Positions 23,909 through 32,819 are shown, counted from the first letter of the stretch. The stretch: 37,000 nucleotides of DNA from Opitutales bacterium (GCA_020831485.1 JAFIGG010000035.1:1-37000); one strand, 5' to 3'. Translations and numbers: made by a program. The notes: generated by a model not told the origin, from the letters alone.

Positions 23909-25690
23909 ATGTCCTCTACAGTATCCACCGAACGTACATTCAAAGGCATCGCCGCCGCTCCCGGCGTCGCTCATGGGCCTGCGTTTATCTTTGTTAACGG
24001 GGAGGTCGACATTCCAAAACATTCGGTGCCTGCGGAACGTTTGGAGGAGGAAATCAGCCGGTTTGAACAGGGTTTGATGGAAACCCGCAGGCAAATCAGT
24101 GCCATCCGGGCCGAAGTGCAGGAGAAGGTGGGCGAAGATGAGGCCAGCATTTTTGACGCCCATCAGCTTGTTCTCGAAGACCGCGCACTGATTGAGGATA
24201 CCATCAAGGAGGTTAAGGAGACCTCGTTCAACATAGAGTATTGTTTTCAGACGGTGGCCAATCGTTACATCGATGCCTTCGCACAGATTGACGACGATTA
24301 CATCAAGGAACGCGTTTCAGACATCCGTGACGTGACCCGTCGCATGCTCTGCAATCTGGTGGGGCATCAGGACAAGCAGATCAGTGAACTGGTTGATCGG
24401 AACATATTGGTTGCAGACGACCTCAATCCGAGTGAGGCCGCGACCCTGGATGTGGAAAGCGTGGTCGCCATTGTTACCGAATATGGCAGCCGAACTAGCC
24501 ATGCGGTGATTGTAGCCCGCTCGCTCAACATCCCCAGTGTGGTGGGGGTGCATGGTCTGGTGGAGAAGGTCAATTTCGGCGATCAGATTTTAGTGGACGG
24601 CTTCGAGGGCGTTGTAGTCTTGAATCCGAGCAAGGAGACCCTCGAACGCTACGGCCAGATCCGCAGTCGCCGGGAAGCCAAGCTGGCGGAGTACTTTGCC
24701 GAGCGCAACCAACCCCTGATTACGAAGGATGACCGTTCGCTGCGGCTTCTGCTGAATGTTGAGGGAGTTGAAAGCGACGATATTCTGCGCAACAGCGGTG
24801 CGGACGGTGTCGGTCTTTTGAGAACCGAAATGCTGTTCCTCAGGGAAGAGAATTTTCCGGATGAAGAGGCGCAGTTGAAAGTGTATCGGCGCATTGCCGA
24901 GGCCATGGAATCAAAGCCAGTGACGATCCGGACCCTGGACTTGGGCGGCGACAAAAACCCCCACAACAGTCTGTATGGATACCAGGAGGCCAATCCTTTT
25001 ATGGGGTTTCGGGCCATCCGTTTCTGCCTGGAGCACCCCAAGGTTTTTAAGGAGCAACTGCGCGCCATTTTAAGGGCCAGCGCCTTTGGCCAAGTCCAGG
25101 TGCTTTATCCCATGATTTCTTCCTGTGAGGAGTTGGTTGCAGCCAATGCCCTGCTTGAGGAATGTAAGGAGGAACTGGCAGGGAAGGGCATTGCCTTTGA
25201 TCCGGCAATTCGCCGGGGCTGCATGATTGAAGTTCCGAGCGCTGCCGTCATTTCCGATTTATTGGCAAAACACTGTGACTTTTTCAGTATTGGGACCAAC
25301 GACCTGGTTCAGTACCTGCTTGCAGTGGACCGCATCAATGACCGGATTTCGCACCTCTACCAACCCAATCATCCTGCTGTAATGCGTGCCTTGAGCTTCA
25401 TTTTCGAGGCGGGCAAGCGCAATGGCATCCCGGTTTCGGTTTGCGGGGAATTGGCTGGTGACCCATTGTATGCGCCTTTGCTGTTCGGTCTGGGTGCGGA
25501 TGAACTCAGCCTGTCCTGGAGTTCCTTGCCGCAGTTGAAATTTCTGTTGCGGAGAATGCGCATGAAGGATGCCCGCCGATTGGCGGTCAAAGTGTTGCGC
25601 AGCGAAAGTGCGGACGAGATTCAGGCGCACTTGAAAGGTTTCTGTGAGGAGGTTATGGGTTTGCGGGCAAGCGAGTTTACCTCTGTTTAG
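23909..25690 (+). CDS. ptsI: Phosphoenolpyruvate-protein phosphotransferase (Enzyme I)
   Basis: A 593-residue cytoplasmic PTS Enzyme I. It takes phosphate from PEP and passes it to HPr. The N-terminal domain starts FKGIAAAPGVAHGPAF. The phospho-His domain has YGSRTSHAVIVARS with His198. The C-terminal PEP-binding domain shows LLRTEMLFL, RTLDLGGDK, GTNDLVQYLLAVDR and the active Cys in VCGELAGDP (usually CGEMAGD). All catalytic parts are present. No HPr or Enzyme II gene is adjacent. The system may be regulatory rather than for sugar import, but that depends on genes outside the window. Confidence 0.95.
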   Translation: MSSTVSTERTFKGIAAAPGVAHGPAFIFVNGEVDIPKHSVPAERLEEEISRFEQGLMETRRQISAIRAEVQEKVGEDEASIFDAHQLVLEDRALIEDTIKEVKETSFNIEYCFQTVANRYIDAFAQIDDDYIKERVSDIRDVTRRMLCNLVGHQDKQISELVDRNILVADDLNPSEAATLDVESVVAIVTEYGSRTSHAVIVARSLNIPSVVGVHGLVEKVNFGDQILVDGFEGVVVLNPSKETLERYGQIRSRREAKLAEYFAERNQPLITKDDRSLRLLLNVEGVESDDILRNSGADGVGLLRTEMLFLREENFPDEEAQLKVYRRIAEAMESKPVTIRTLDLGGDKNPHNSLYGYQEANPFMGFRAIRFCLEHPKVFKEQLRAILRASAFGQVQVLYPMISSCEELVAANALLEECKEELAGKGIAFDPAIRRGCMIEVPSAAVISDLLAKHCDFFSIGTNDLVQYLLAVDRINDRISHLYQPNHPAVMRALSFIFEAGKRNGIPVSVCGELAGDPLYAPLLFGLGADELSLSWSSLPQLKFLLRRMRMKDARRLAVKVLRSESADEIQAHLKGFCEEVMGLRASEFTSV

Positions 25691-25710
25691 AGCATCTGTG
25701 CATTGGTTTT

Positions 25711-26442
25711 ATGGACATCGTCAAGGACTACTTCACCTGCGATCCAGTGGTTCGCCACTATGAGAAGGCCGCCGTTCAGATCGGCCTTTGGGAATCCGAA
25801 AAAGAGGTCTTTTCGAGGCAATTCGGCCCGAATGACCGATTGATCGATGTGGGGACAGGAACAGGCCGGATCGCACTGGCGCTATGTGATATGGGTTATC
25901 GTTATGTGATGGGGATCGATCCGAGTAAGGAAATGATCAAGAGCGCCCGTCGGATTGCCCGCTTGCACGAATATTCCGTTGCATTCAAGGTCGGGGATGC
26001 GACCCGTTTGAAGTTTGAAGACAACCTTTTCGATGGGGCAATATTCGGCTTTAACGGCCTGATGCAGATCCCCGGGCGCGAGCAGCGGCGCATGGCCCTG
26101 CGCGAGATTCGACGGATTATCCGTCCTGGCGGAAGCTTCGTCTTTACCTCCCACGACCGCGGTCTCAATCGATGGAAGAAATTCTGGAAAGCGGAGCGGA
26201 AACGCTGGGACGAGGGCAGGCAGAATCCCCAGTTGCTTGAGTTTGGCGACCGCTGCGAAGAAACCGATCTCGGCCTCCTGTTCATTCATGTTCCCTCAAT
26301 AGAAGAGGTGAAAGAAGATTTGGATGCAACCGGATGGGTCCTTGAGACCGAACGCTTGCGCTCGCAGATATCGAATGAGTCTTTGCCCGTCAGAGAGTTT
26401 TCCGACGAGTGCCGATTTTGGATCGTTCGCAAACCGGAATGA
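25711..26442 (+). CDS. Class I SAM-dependent methyltransferase
   Basis: A 243-residue soluble methyltransferase. The SAM-binding motif I is LIDVGTGTGRIALAL, followed by the acidic motif II (VMGIDPSKEM), the VGDATRLKFEDNLFDGAI block and the post-IV segment IRPGGSFVFTSHD. This is the Methyltransf_11/25 pattern used for small-molecule and quinone substrates, but the substrate cannot be named. It lies 20 bases after ptsI and 61 before prs, all in the same direction. The basic central stretch (NRWKKFWKAERKRW) is unusual and could contact a membrane or nucleic acid. Confidence 0.85.
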   Translation: MDIVKDYFTCDPVVRHYEKAAVQIGLWESEKEVFSRQFGPNDRLIDVGTGTGRIALALCDMGYRYVMGIDPSKEMIKSARRIARLHEYSVAFKVGDATRLKFEDNLFDGAIFGFNGLMQIPGREQRRMALREIRRIIRPGGSFVFTSHDRGLNRWKKFWKAERKRWDEGRQNPQLLEFGDRCEETDLGLLFIHVPSIEEVKEDLDATGWVLETERLRSQISNESLPVREFSDECRFWIVRKPE

Positions 26443-26503
26443 TTTTATTTGTTTGCCCTGAAGCGAGGCTGAACCAAGATCAGTCCGCTTATCTCCGATC
26501 CGC

Positions 26504-27451
26504 ATGCAAATAGGTGAAATGAAAATCTTAATGGGTAGTGCCAATCCGGCGCTCGCCCGTGCCGTCTGTGATTTTATCGGGACGGAACCCACACATGTCA
26601 CGCTCAAGCGTTTCCCCGATCAGGAGGTCTTCGTCAAGATTGACGAGAACATCCGCGGTAAGGACGTTTTTATTGTCCAGCCCACTTGTCCTCCGGCCAA
26701 TGACAACCTGATGGAGCTCCTCATTATGATGGATGCGGCGCGTCGGGCCTCTGCCCAGCGGATTACGGCGGTGCTGCCTTTTTATGGCTACGCCCGTCAG
26801 GACCGTAAGGATCAGCCCCGGGTGCCCATCACGGCCAAGCTGGTGGCAAATCTGCTGGTGACGGCAGGAGCCAACCGGATTTTGACCATGGACCTGCACG
26901 CTTCGCAGATCCAGGGCTTTTTCGACATCCCGGTGGATCACCTCTACGCATCGACGATTTTCTATGATTACCTGCGCAAGTATCGAGACGAAAACCTGAT
27001 CATCATTTCGCCGGACGTCGGCGGTATTAAGATGGCTGCGGCGTATGCCGACATGCTAGGAACCGATTTTGGCTTCGTTGCCAAGCGCCGCAAGGATGCG
27101 ACTAATGTTGAGGCCGTTAGCGTGGTCGGAGATGTCAAAGGCAAATCGGTCTTGATTGTGGACGACCTCACAGAGTCCGCAGGCACCCTTCAGGCAGCTG
27201 CTCGGATCCTCAAGGAACATGGCGCCCAGTGTGTGCGCGCAGCGGTAAGCCACGCTGTCCTCAATGAAAAAGGTTACGAGCGCATGCGCGAAGGTTTTCT
27301 CGATGAGTTGATCACGACGGACTCGAATCCTGTCGATTGCCGTGGGCTGCCAATCACGGTCCTCAGTATCGCCCCTCTGATGGGCGAGGCCATGTTGCGT
27401 GTGAACAATCACCAGAGCGTGACTTCACTCTTTCGAATTAAGGGGTTCTGA
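26504..27451 (+). CDS. prs: Ribose-phosphate pyrophosphokinase
   Basis: Makes PRPP from ribose 5-phosphate and ATP for nucleotide, histidine and tryptophan synthesis. Family motifs: GSANPALA, RFPDQEVFVKIDENIRG, the flexible YGYARQDRKDQPRVPI loop, MDLHASQIQGFFDIPVDHL, and the PRPP loop VLIVDDLTESAGT. Usual bacterial enzymes have DDxIDTAGT with Asp-Thr, so the LTESAGT loop is a mild variant. Two starts are possible: ATG 26504, or ATG 26519 (MKILMGSANP), which is closer to the common N-terminus; AGGTGA lies just before the latter but unusually near. Length is 315 or 310 residues, as expected. Confidence 0.93.
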   Translation: MQIGEMKILMGSANPALARAVCDFIGTEPTHVTLKRFPDQEVFVKIDENIRGKDVFIVQPTCPPANDNLMELLIMMDAARRASAQRITAVLPFYGYARQDRKDQPRVPITAKLVANLLVTAGANRILTMDLHASQIQGFFDIPVDHLYASTIFYDYLRKYRDENLIIISPDVGGIKMAAAYADMLGTDFGFVAKRRKDATNVEAVSVVGDVKGKSVLIVDDLTESAGTLQAAARILKEHGAQCVRAAVSHAVLNEKGYERMREGFLDELITTDSNPVDCRGLPITVLSIAPLMGEAMLRVNNHQSVTSLFRIKGF

Positions 27452-27524
27452 CTTTCGGATCCAAACTGGGTCGGAACGCCGTGATCGTTCGTCCGCGACG
27501 GTCCTGCTGGACAGACCGCTTTTG

Positions 27525-27544
27525 TTTGAATGATTTGATTCAAA
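27525..27544. promoter_or_regulatory. Inverted repeat TTTGAAT-N6-ATTCAAA upstream of htrA
   Basis: A perfect 7-bp dyad (27525-27531 and 27538-27544) with a 6-base spacer lies 45 bases before the htrA-like start, in the 138-base gap after prs. Spacing and size fit a dimer-binding operator. No U-tract follows, so a terminator is unlikely. The bound regulator is unknown. A GTCC/GGAC mini-hairpin at about 27501-27512 is too weak to call a prs terminator. Confidence 0.35.
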
Positions 27545-27589
27545 GCCCGTCCAATGCTACTGGTTTGAATTATCGGTAATTTAAATCCT

Positions 27590-29086
27590 ATGCATATGAC
27601 TCACCGTTCCCTGTTTCTTTTCACCGCCATCTGCCTGGGGTGGCTTTCATTCACTGCCTGCGCTGCCGAGGCTGAGGTTGAGGAGCGTTTTCCGATCGAT
27701 CACTCCGAGTTGGATCGGACCAATACGCATACTTTCAGCAGCTACGCGGATGTTTTGGAGCCCGCGCAGAATGCAGTGGTGTCGGTTACAACCGCGCGAA
27801 TTGTCGAGACTATGCGCGGCGGTCGCGGAGGAGTAAATCCAATGGAAGAGTTTCTGCGTCGATTCTATGGGTTGCCGGAGAGTCCTTCCGGTTCGGACCG
27901 GCCATCTGGAGAACGGGAAGAACGGGTTGAACGACGGGTTCCAAGCGGTATCGGCTCCGGCGTGATCATTTCGTCCGATGGTTATATCCTGACCAACAAC
28001 CACGTGGTTTCTGACGATTCCGGACGTGCGGTAGACGAGATTAAAGTTCAACTGAGTGATGGCAGTCAAGTGGATGCAGAGTTGGTGGGGCGTGACCGCA
28101 GAACAGATATCGCCCTGATTAAGATAGCCCGGGAAGGACTGCCTTATTTGAATATGGCTGACAGCGAGCAACTGCGGGTAGGTGATGTCGTGTTCGCCGT
28201 AGGCAACCCGCTGGGTATTGGCCAGACCTCGACCATGGGCATTGTCTCCGCAGTTGGCCGTACGAATTTGGGGATTCTGGGTTCAGAGGGTTATGAAAAC
28301 TTTATCCAGACCGATGCCGCTATCAATCGCGGTAATTCGGGTGGCGCGTTGATTGATGCACAGGGCCGTCTGGTCGGAATCAATACCGCAATTATGTCCC
28401 AGACGGGTGGGAACATCGGAATCGGTTTTGCCATTCCGATCACAATGGCCCGTCAGGTGGTCATGGACCTGATCGATTCAGGCGAGGTCATGCGTGGCTA
28501 CCTAGGGGTTTCGATTCGGGATTTGGATTCCGATTTTGCCGAAGCATTTGAACTTCCCGGCACGGACGGGGCTCTGGTCGAGGTGGTGCAGGAGGGCAGT
28601 CCTGCCGCAAACGCCGGGATCCGCCGTGGGGATGTGATCCTACGGGTGGATGGGCGGGTGATCCGCAGTGTTTCGAGTCTGCGCCTGACCGTCGCCGGTC
28701 TGCGCCCGGGTAGCGAAATAGACATTGATGTTCACAGGGACGGCGAGCTGAAGACCATTCCAGTGGTCCTGGGAAGCCTGGATGATCCGGTTGCTGATTT
28801 GGATGCGCCGACCAGCCCGCTTGAAGGTGTGGAACTGAAGGAAGTGACGCCTGCTTTACGCGATGAAATGGATCTGCGCGAGGACCGTGGAATCCTTGTC
28901 GCCTCCGTGGATCCGCGCTCTCCTTACGCAAGCGCACTTTCTGCCGGTATGGTGATTCTCGAAGTCAACGATGAGCAGGTTGATGAGCTCGCCGATCTGA
29001 GATCAAAGCTCGTATCGGGGCGGGTAAATCGTCTGTGGGTTTCGTTCAGGGGCAACCGCGGATACATTGCCCTGCGTATGCCCTGA
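27590..29086 (+). CDS. DegP/HtrA family periplasmic serine protease with two PDZ domains
   Basis: A 498-residue Do-type protease for damaged envelope proteins. A signal peptide occupies about the first 25 residues (SLFLFTAICLGWLSFTACA). The trypsin-like domain has the full triad: His138 (LTNNHVV), Asp173 (RRTDIALIKI) and Ser250 (INRGNSGGAL). PDZ1 spans about 295-380 and PDZ2 about 400-495, the second ending LRSKLVSGRVNRLWVSFRG. A Glu/Arg-rich insertion (ESPSGSDRPSGEREERVERR) sits in the LA-loop region and precedes the His block. Length matches DegP/DegQ. ATG 27590 or 27596 are both possible starts. SurE follows after 19 bases; HtrA and SurE are both linked to stress survival. Confidence 0.94.
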   Translation: MHMTHRSLFLFTAICLGWLSFTACAAEAEVEERFPIDHSELDRTNTHTFSSYADVLEPAQNAVVSVTTARIVETMRGGRGGVNPMEEFLRRFYGLPESPSGSDRPSGEREERVERRVPSGIGSGVIISSDGYILTNNHVVSDDSGRAVDEIKVQLSDGSQVDAELVGRDRRTDIALIKIAREGLPYLNMADSEQLRVGDVVFAVGNPLGIGQTSTMGIVSAVGRTNLGILGSEGYENFIQTDAAINRGNSGGALIDAQGRLVGINTAIMSQTGGNIGIGFAIPITMARQVVMDLIDSGEVMRGYLGVSIRDLDSDFAEAFELPGTDGALVEVVQEGSPAANAGIRRGDVILRVDGRVIRSVSSLRLTVAGLRPGSEIDIDVHRDGELKTIPVVLGSLDDPVADLDAPTSPLEGVELKEVTPALRDEMDLREDRGILVASVDPRSPYASALSAGMVILEVNDEQVDELADLRSKLVSGRVNRLWVSFRGNRGYIALRMP

Positions 29087-29105
29087 CATTCCCCCGCTCT
29101 GAATC

Positions 29106-29906
29106 ATGCCTGAATCCAAACATTGCCGTCCGTCGGTCCTGGTCACCAACGACGACGGCATCAATTCCGGTTTTCTGAAGATTCTGGTGCAGCAACTTGC
29201 CAGGCACTTTGACGTGGTTGTGGCCGCGCCAGCGGAGGAGAAAAGCTGGATCGGTCGTGCTATGACGCGTCATGGTGAGGTGTCCGTCGATTTCGTGGAG
29301 GGTTGGCCTTCCGAAGCCTGGGCTGTAGGGGGGACGCCCACCGATTGCATCAATATCGCGCTTGGTCATCTGCTGGCCCGGCAGCCGGATTTGGTGATTT
29401 CAGGAATAAATATAGGCTATAACACCACAGTTCCACTGGTTTACAGCTCGGGAACGGTGGCTGGAGCGTTGGAGGGGGCCAGTTGGGGCTTGCCGGCAAT
29501 TGCCGTTTCCCAAGCTTTGGACCGGGATCATTTTCTGGCTGCGAGCGCTGCGAATGGTGAGCTTCCGGAGGCCCTTTCAGTGATGCTTCGTCAGACCGCG
29601 GATCAGACCGCCGGATTTGCACAGCGACTGCTAGAGGATGCCTCCCAAAGACCGAATACCGATCTGACTGTCCACAATATCAATTTCCCTTTTCCGTCAT
29701 CGGCGGAGCTCGAGTGGGCGCGAACGGTGCCGGCCCGTGCTCAGACCAGGTGTTATTTTCAGAAAAGCGAAGACAGCGAGGGCTTTCGCTTCGCCTATCA
29801 CAGGGCAGCCTGTGGCGAATCCGGGCCGCTGACGGACCGACAGGCGGTCGAGTCCGGTCGGATAAGTTGGTCGATTTTGAACTTCAGCGAAATCGGTCGG
29901 GTCTAA
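29106..29906 (+). CDS. surE: 5'-nucleotidase SurE
   Basis: A 266-residue metal-dependent phosphatase of the survival protein SurE family, which dephosphorylates nucleoside 5'- and 3'-monophosphates. The N-terminal VLVTNDDGINS carries the metal-binding Asp16-Asp17. The central block DLVISGINIGYNTTVPLVYS and the GTVAGALEGASWGLPAIAVS segment are diagnostic. The usual RxQSGVGHA loop is altered to EEKSWIGRAMT. It lies 19 bases after the htrA-like gene, so co-transcription is likely. Confidence 0.94.
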   Translation: MPESKHCRPSVLVTNDDGINSGFLKILVQQLARHFDVVVAAPAEEKSWIGRAMTRHGEVSVDFVEGWPSEAWAVGGTPTDCINIALGHLLARQPDLVISGINIGYNTTVPLVYSSGTVAGALEGASWGLPAIAVSQALDRDHFLAASAANGELPEALSVMLRQTADQTAGFAQRLLEDASQRPNTDLTVHNINFPFPSSAELEWARTVPARAQTRCYFQKSEDSEGFRFAYHRAACGESGPLTDRQAVESGRISWSILNFSEIGRV

Positions 29907-29956
29907 TCGGGCATTGATTCTTTATCCGAAGCTGCTAATTTAGTCACCTTATTTCA

Positions 29957-31105
29957 ATGAGACATTTATTCAGATACCTCTTTCTCAGCTCCTTTTTTGC
30001 CTTTTTGGTGGTTCAGGCCAATGTCGAACGCATGGATCCAGGTCCCTTCGATGGCTTCTGGGAAATTCAGGAACCCGCAGGTGACACCTTCGTGGTGATC
30101 GTTAAGCGGGGAGGCGATATTTCCGGCTTTTGGGCAGGATCGGGAACCACCCGCATTCAAAAAGGCCAGTGGGAACGCGAGGGCAATCGTCTGGTTGCCG
30201 AATGGGAGACGGGGCACCACGACATTCTCGAAATCACTTCCGAGAATGTGATTCGCCGCAAAGGTTTTGACCCGGGCGAATCGATCACCGGCAGCCCCAC
30301 CTTGACCGGTCGCGGTGCCAAAGTGGATCCACAACGCCCTGGCAGTATGGCGGTTGATCGCGATCCGTCACAACGTGGCAGACAGGAGTTGGGGCCGGAT
30401 GAAGATCCGCATGGAGCTCCTGCTATTCCCTTGCGCAATGCCTTTACCGGATTCTGGCGTGTTCGCGGTGGCTCCGGGATTATGGGTGGCGGTTCGGAAT
30501 TTTACCTGCAGCTTCAGCGCAATGGGCGTGCCATTACCGCCATGCGCGGCCGCGGAGATGACTTCGTGAATGGACGCTGGCGGATCGACAACGAGCGGGT
30601 CATTGTTCAATGGCCGGATGGCAGTCGCGACATTATACGGGATGAAGGCGATGGCGATTATCGTTTGCTTTACTACCGCTCCAGGGATGTAGCCTCCGGG
30701 CGCCCGCGTTTCTCCCGACGCGCGGAAAAAATTCCGGCTGCAGAGGCTATGCGCTACTTTCAGATCGGTGAGCACCAGATGTTGACCGCATCGGATATGC
30801 GCGGCATCTGGCACATTGAAGATGCTGAAGGCGATGAAAAGAGTTTCATTGAAATCGAAGGCTGGGGGAACGCCTTTCGCTACAATGTCAGTCGGACCAG
30901 CCGTTCCGAGTCGGGTAACTGGCGTCTTTTGAGTGACCGAATTGTGATCAACTGGATTGATGGGGGACGGGATATTATCCGCCTTACAGACAGTGGCTTC
31001 ATGTTGGAATCCTACGCGGACCGTGAGGACGAAGAACCGACCAGGGTCACATCCTCCATTTCGCGTTCATCCGCTGGTAGCAGTGGTGCTTCTATGGCGA
31101 ACTGA
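29957..31105 (+). CDS. Secreted protein with three internal repeats, unknown function
   Basis: A 382-residue exported protein with a signal peptide of about 21 residues (LFLSSFFAFLVVQA). I recognise no named family. Three copies of an approximately 75-80 residue unit are visible, starting near residues 31 (GFWEIQEPAGDTFVVIV), 165 (GFWRVRGGSGIMGGGSEFYL) and 283 (GIWHIEDAEGDEKSFIEI). Each ends in a G-x-W, then a W-x-x-G-x-x-DII/DIL block (WETGHHDIL, WPDGSRDII, WIDGGRDII). The pattern of alternating hydrophobic residues suggests small beta-barrel or beta-sandwich modules, like a lipocalin-type fold. Linkers are charged and proline-rich, and the C-terminus is Ser-rich. A strong terminator follows, so it ends the htrA-surE transcript or is its own unit. 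Confidence 0.75.
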   Translation: MRHLFRYLFLSSFFAFLVVQANVERMDPGPFDGFWEIQEPAGDTFVVIVKRGGDISGFWAGSGTTRIQKGQWEREGNRLVAEWETGHHDILEITSENVIRRKGFDPGESITGSPTLTGRGAKVDPQRPGSMAVDRDPSQRGRQELGPDEDPHGAPAIPLRNAFTGFWRVRGGSGIMGGGSEFYLQLQRNGRAITAMRGRGDDFVNGRWRIDNERVIVQWPDGSRDIIRDEGDGDYRLLYYRSRDVASGRPRFSRRAEKIPAAEAMRYFQIGEHQMLTASDMRGIWHIEDAEGDEKSFIEIEGWGNAFRYNVSRTSRSESGNWRLLSDRIVINWIDGGRDIIRLTDSGFMLESYADREDEEPTRVTSSISRSSAGSSGASMAN

Positions 31106-31135
31106 GTCAGCGGCTTTCCAGTCATTATTTCTTGC

Positions 31136-31167
31136 AAAGACCATTCGGCGAAAGCTGAATGGTCTTT
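31136..31167 (+). terminator. Intrinsic terminator after the three-repeat protein
   Basis: A 14-bp stem, AAAGACCATTCGGC (31136-31149) and GCTGAATGGTCTTT (31154-31167), closes on a GAAA tetraloop with one G-T wobble. A CGTTTATT tract follows. It ends the transcript coming from 29957-31105 and lies 33 bases before the GH51 start. Confidence 0.85.
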
Positions 31168-31199
31168 CGTTTATTACCTCCCAAATTCCTCAACTACCA

Positions 31200-32705
31200 A
31201 TGAGTAAAAAAAATCCCACCTCCCATAACTCCATCCTTATTAACGCGGACCAAGCGGTCCACAAAATCGATCGCCATATCTATGGCCAGTTTTCCGAACA
31301 CCTGGGCACCGGCATATACGGTGGCATCTGGGTCGGCGAAGATTCAAAGATCCCCAATAAAGAAGGCTACCGCAGCGATGTGCTCGATGCCTTGATCGAA
31401 CTCAAAATCCCAAATATCCGCTGGCCGGGCGGCTGTTTTGCGGATGAATACAACTGGCTGGACGGGGTAGGGCCCCGCTCGGAGCGTCCCGTCCGCATTA
31501 ATACCCACTGGGGAATGGCGCGCGAGGACAATAGCTTTGGCACCCACGAGTTCATGCGCCTGACTGAATTGCTTGGTGCGGAACCATACATTTCCGCAAA
31601 TGTCGGCAGTGGCACTGCAGAAAATATGTCGCGGTGGATTGAATACCTGACCTTCGATGGTGAGAGTGAAATGGCCGATTTGCGCCGTAAGCATGGCCGT
31701 GAAGCGCCTTGGAAAATCAAATTCTGGGGCATCGGTAATGAAAGTTGGGGCTGTGGTGGCAACATGCGCCCGGAATACTACGCCGACTTATACCGTCGCT
31801 TCGCCACCTATGCGAAGAACTATAGCGGGAACCTGCTCTACAAAATTGCCAGCGGGTTCTCCGATGCCAACTACGACTGGACCGATACGGTGATGAAAAT
31901 CAGTGGCCGGTTCATGGATGCACTCTCGCTCCACTACTACACTTTGCCGACGGGCTTGTGGAATGAAAAAGGCCCGTCCATCGACTTCGGTGAGAAGGAA
32001 TACTTTCAGAGCATGGAGGAAGCTCTGAAAATGGATGAATACGTGGCCCGCCACAAAGACCGCATGGATGTTTACGATCCGGAAAAACGCGTGGCACTGG
32101 CGGTCGACGAGTGGGGGGTCTGGACAGATCCGCTGCCCGGGTCAAAACCGGGTTACCTGCAGCAGCAGAACACCATGCGCGATGCCTTGGTGGCGTCGAT
32201 GACGCTCGACATTCTGCACCGCCACGCCGACCGGGTTCGCATTGCCAATATCGCACAGACGGTCAATGTGCTGCAGGCCATGATTTTGACTGAGGAAGAG
32301 AAGATGGTCCTGACGCCGACCTATCATGTTTTCCACATGTATCGCCCACACCAGGATGCGACCTTGCTGTCGATTAAGCTGGATTCCAGCGACTACAGTG
32401 AAGGCGACGGCTCCGTTCCGTCAATCAGCGCAACGGCCTCCAAGGATGGGTCGGGCGCGGTGAACCTTAGCCTGAGCAATATCCACGCGACCGAGTCCCA
32501 GGAAATTTCCTGCGACCTGCGTGGTATGGACCTCAAAAAGGTTGACTCCGGCCGCTTGCTGACTGCCGACGCAGTGGACGCTATCAATTCCTTCGACCAA
32601 CCGGACCGAGTGGCTCCAGTTACCTTTGAGGACTACAGCCTCAAGGGCAGCCGCCTGACCATCAAGATGCCGCCGATGTCGATCGCGACCCTGCGCATGC
32701 AATAA
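31200..32705 (+). CDS. Intracellular alpha-L-arabinofuranosidase, GH51
   Basis: A 501-residue exo-enzyme that releases arabinofuranose from short arabino-oligosaccharides. From ATG 31200 there is no signal peptide, as usual for AbfA-type GH51 enzymes, so it acts on imported oligosaccharides. Acid/base Glu181 is in FWGIGNESWGCGG and nucleophile Glu304 is in LAVDEWGVW. N-terminal GQFSEHLGTGIYGGIW and NIRWPGGCFADEYNW are typical. The C-terminal beta domain ends MPPMSIATLRM. The frame is open back to 30957, but that part overlaps the repeat protein and its terminator and has no homology. No clear ribosome binding site is visible. It complements the secreted GH43 enzyme. Confidence 0.95.
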   Translation: MSKKNPTSHNSILINADQAVHKIDRHIYGQFSEHLGTGIYGGIWVGEDSKIPNKEGYRSDVLDALIELKIPNIRWPGGCFADEYNWLDGVGPRSERPVRINTHWGMAREDNSFGTHEFMRLTELLGAEPYISANVGSGTAENMSRWIEYLTFDGESEMADLRRKHGREAPWKIKFWGIGNESWGCGGNMRPEYYADLYRRFATYAKNYSGNLLYKIASGFSDANYDWTDTVMKISGRFMDALSLHYYTLPTGLWNEKGPSIDFGEKEYFQSMEEALKMDEYVARHKDRMDVYDPEKRVALAVDEWGVWTDPLPGSKPGYLQQQNTMRDALVASMTLDILHRHADRVRIANIAQTVNVLQAMILTEEEKMVLTPTYHVFHMYRPHQDATLLSIKLDSSDYSEGDGSVPSISATASKDGSGAVNLSLSNIHATESQEISCDLRGMDLKKVDSGRLLTADAVDAINSFDQPDRVAPVTFEDYSLKGSRLTIKMPPMSIATLRMQ

Positions 32706-32726
32706 AATCACTTGCTCTCCTGCAAA

Positions 32727-32812
32727 GGTAGGGCAAGCCTCGCCGAGGCTGCCGCTGAGTGGGTAGGAAGTCCGTGTATCATCGCGGCGGTTTCGGCGAA
32801 ACCGGCCCTACC
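32727..32812. repeat. 86-bp intergenic palindromic repeat, copy 2 (inverted)
   Basis: Same architecture as the element at 3973-4058, in the opposite orientation: ends GGTAGGGC (32727-32734) and GCCCTACC (32805-32812), hairpin AGCCTC/GAGGCT with a 3-base loop (32736-32750) and hairpin CGGTTTC/GAAACCG with a 3-base loop (32788-32804). When reverse-complemented it matches copy 1 along most of its length, including a central CTTCCT and CAGCGGC, with two single-base gaps compensated by two in the middle. It lies between the convergent GH51 and chorismate mutase genes. Confidence 0.8.
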
Positions 32813-32819
32813 TCATAAT

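Noticed and set aside
30957-31199. Upstream extension of the GH51 gene
   Set aside because: It overlaps the repeat-protein gene and its terminator and has no GH51 similarity.
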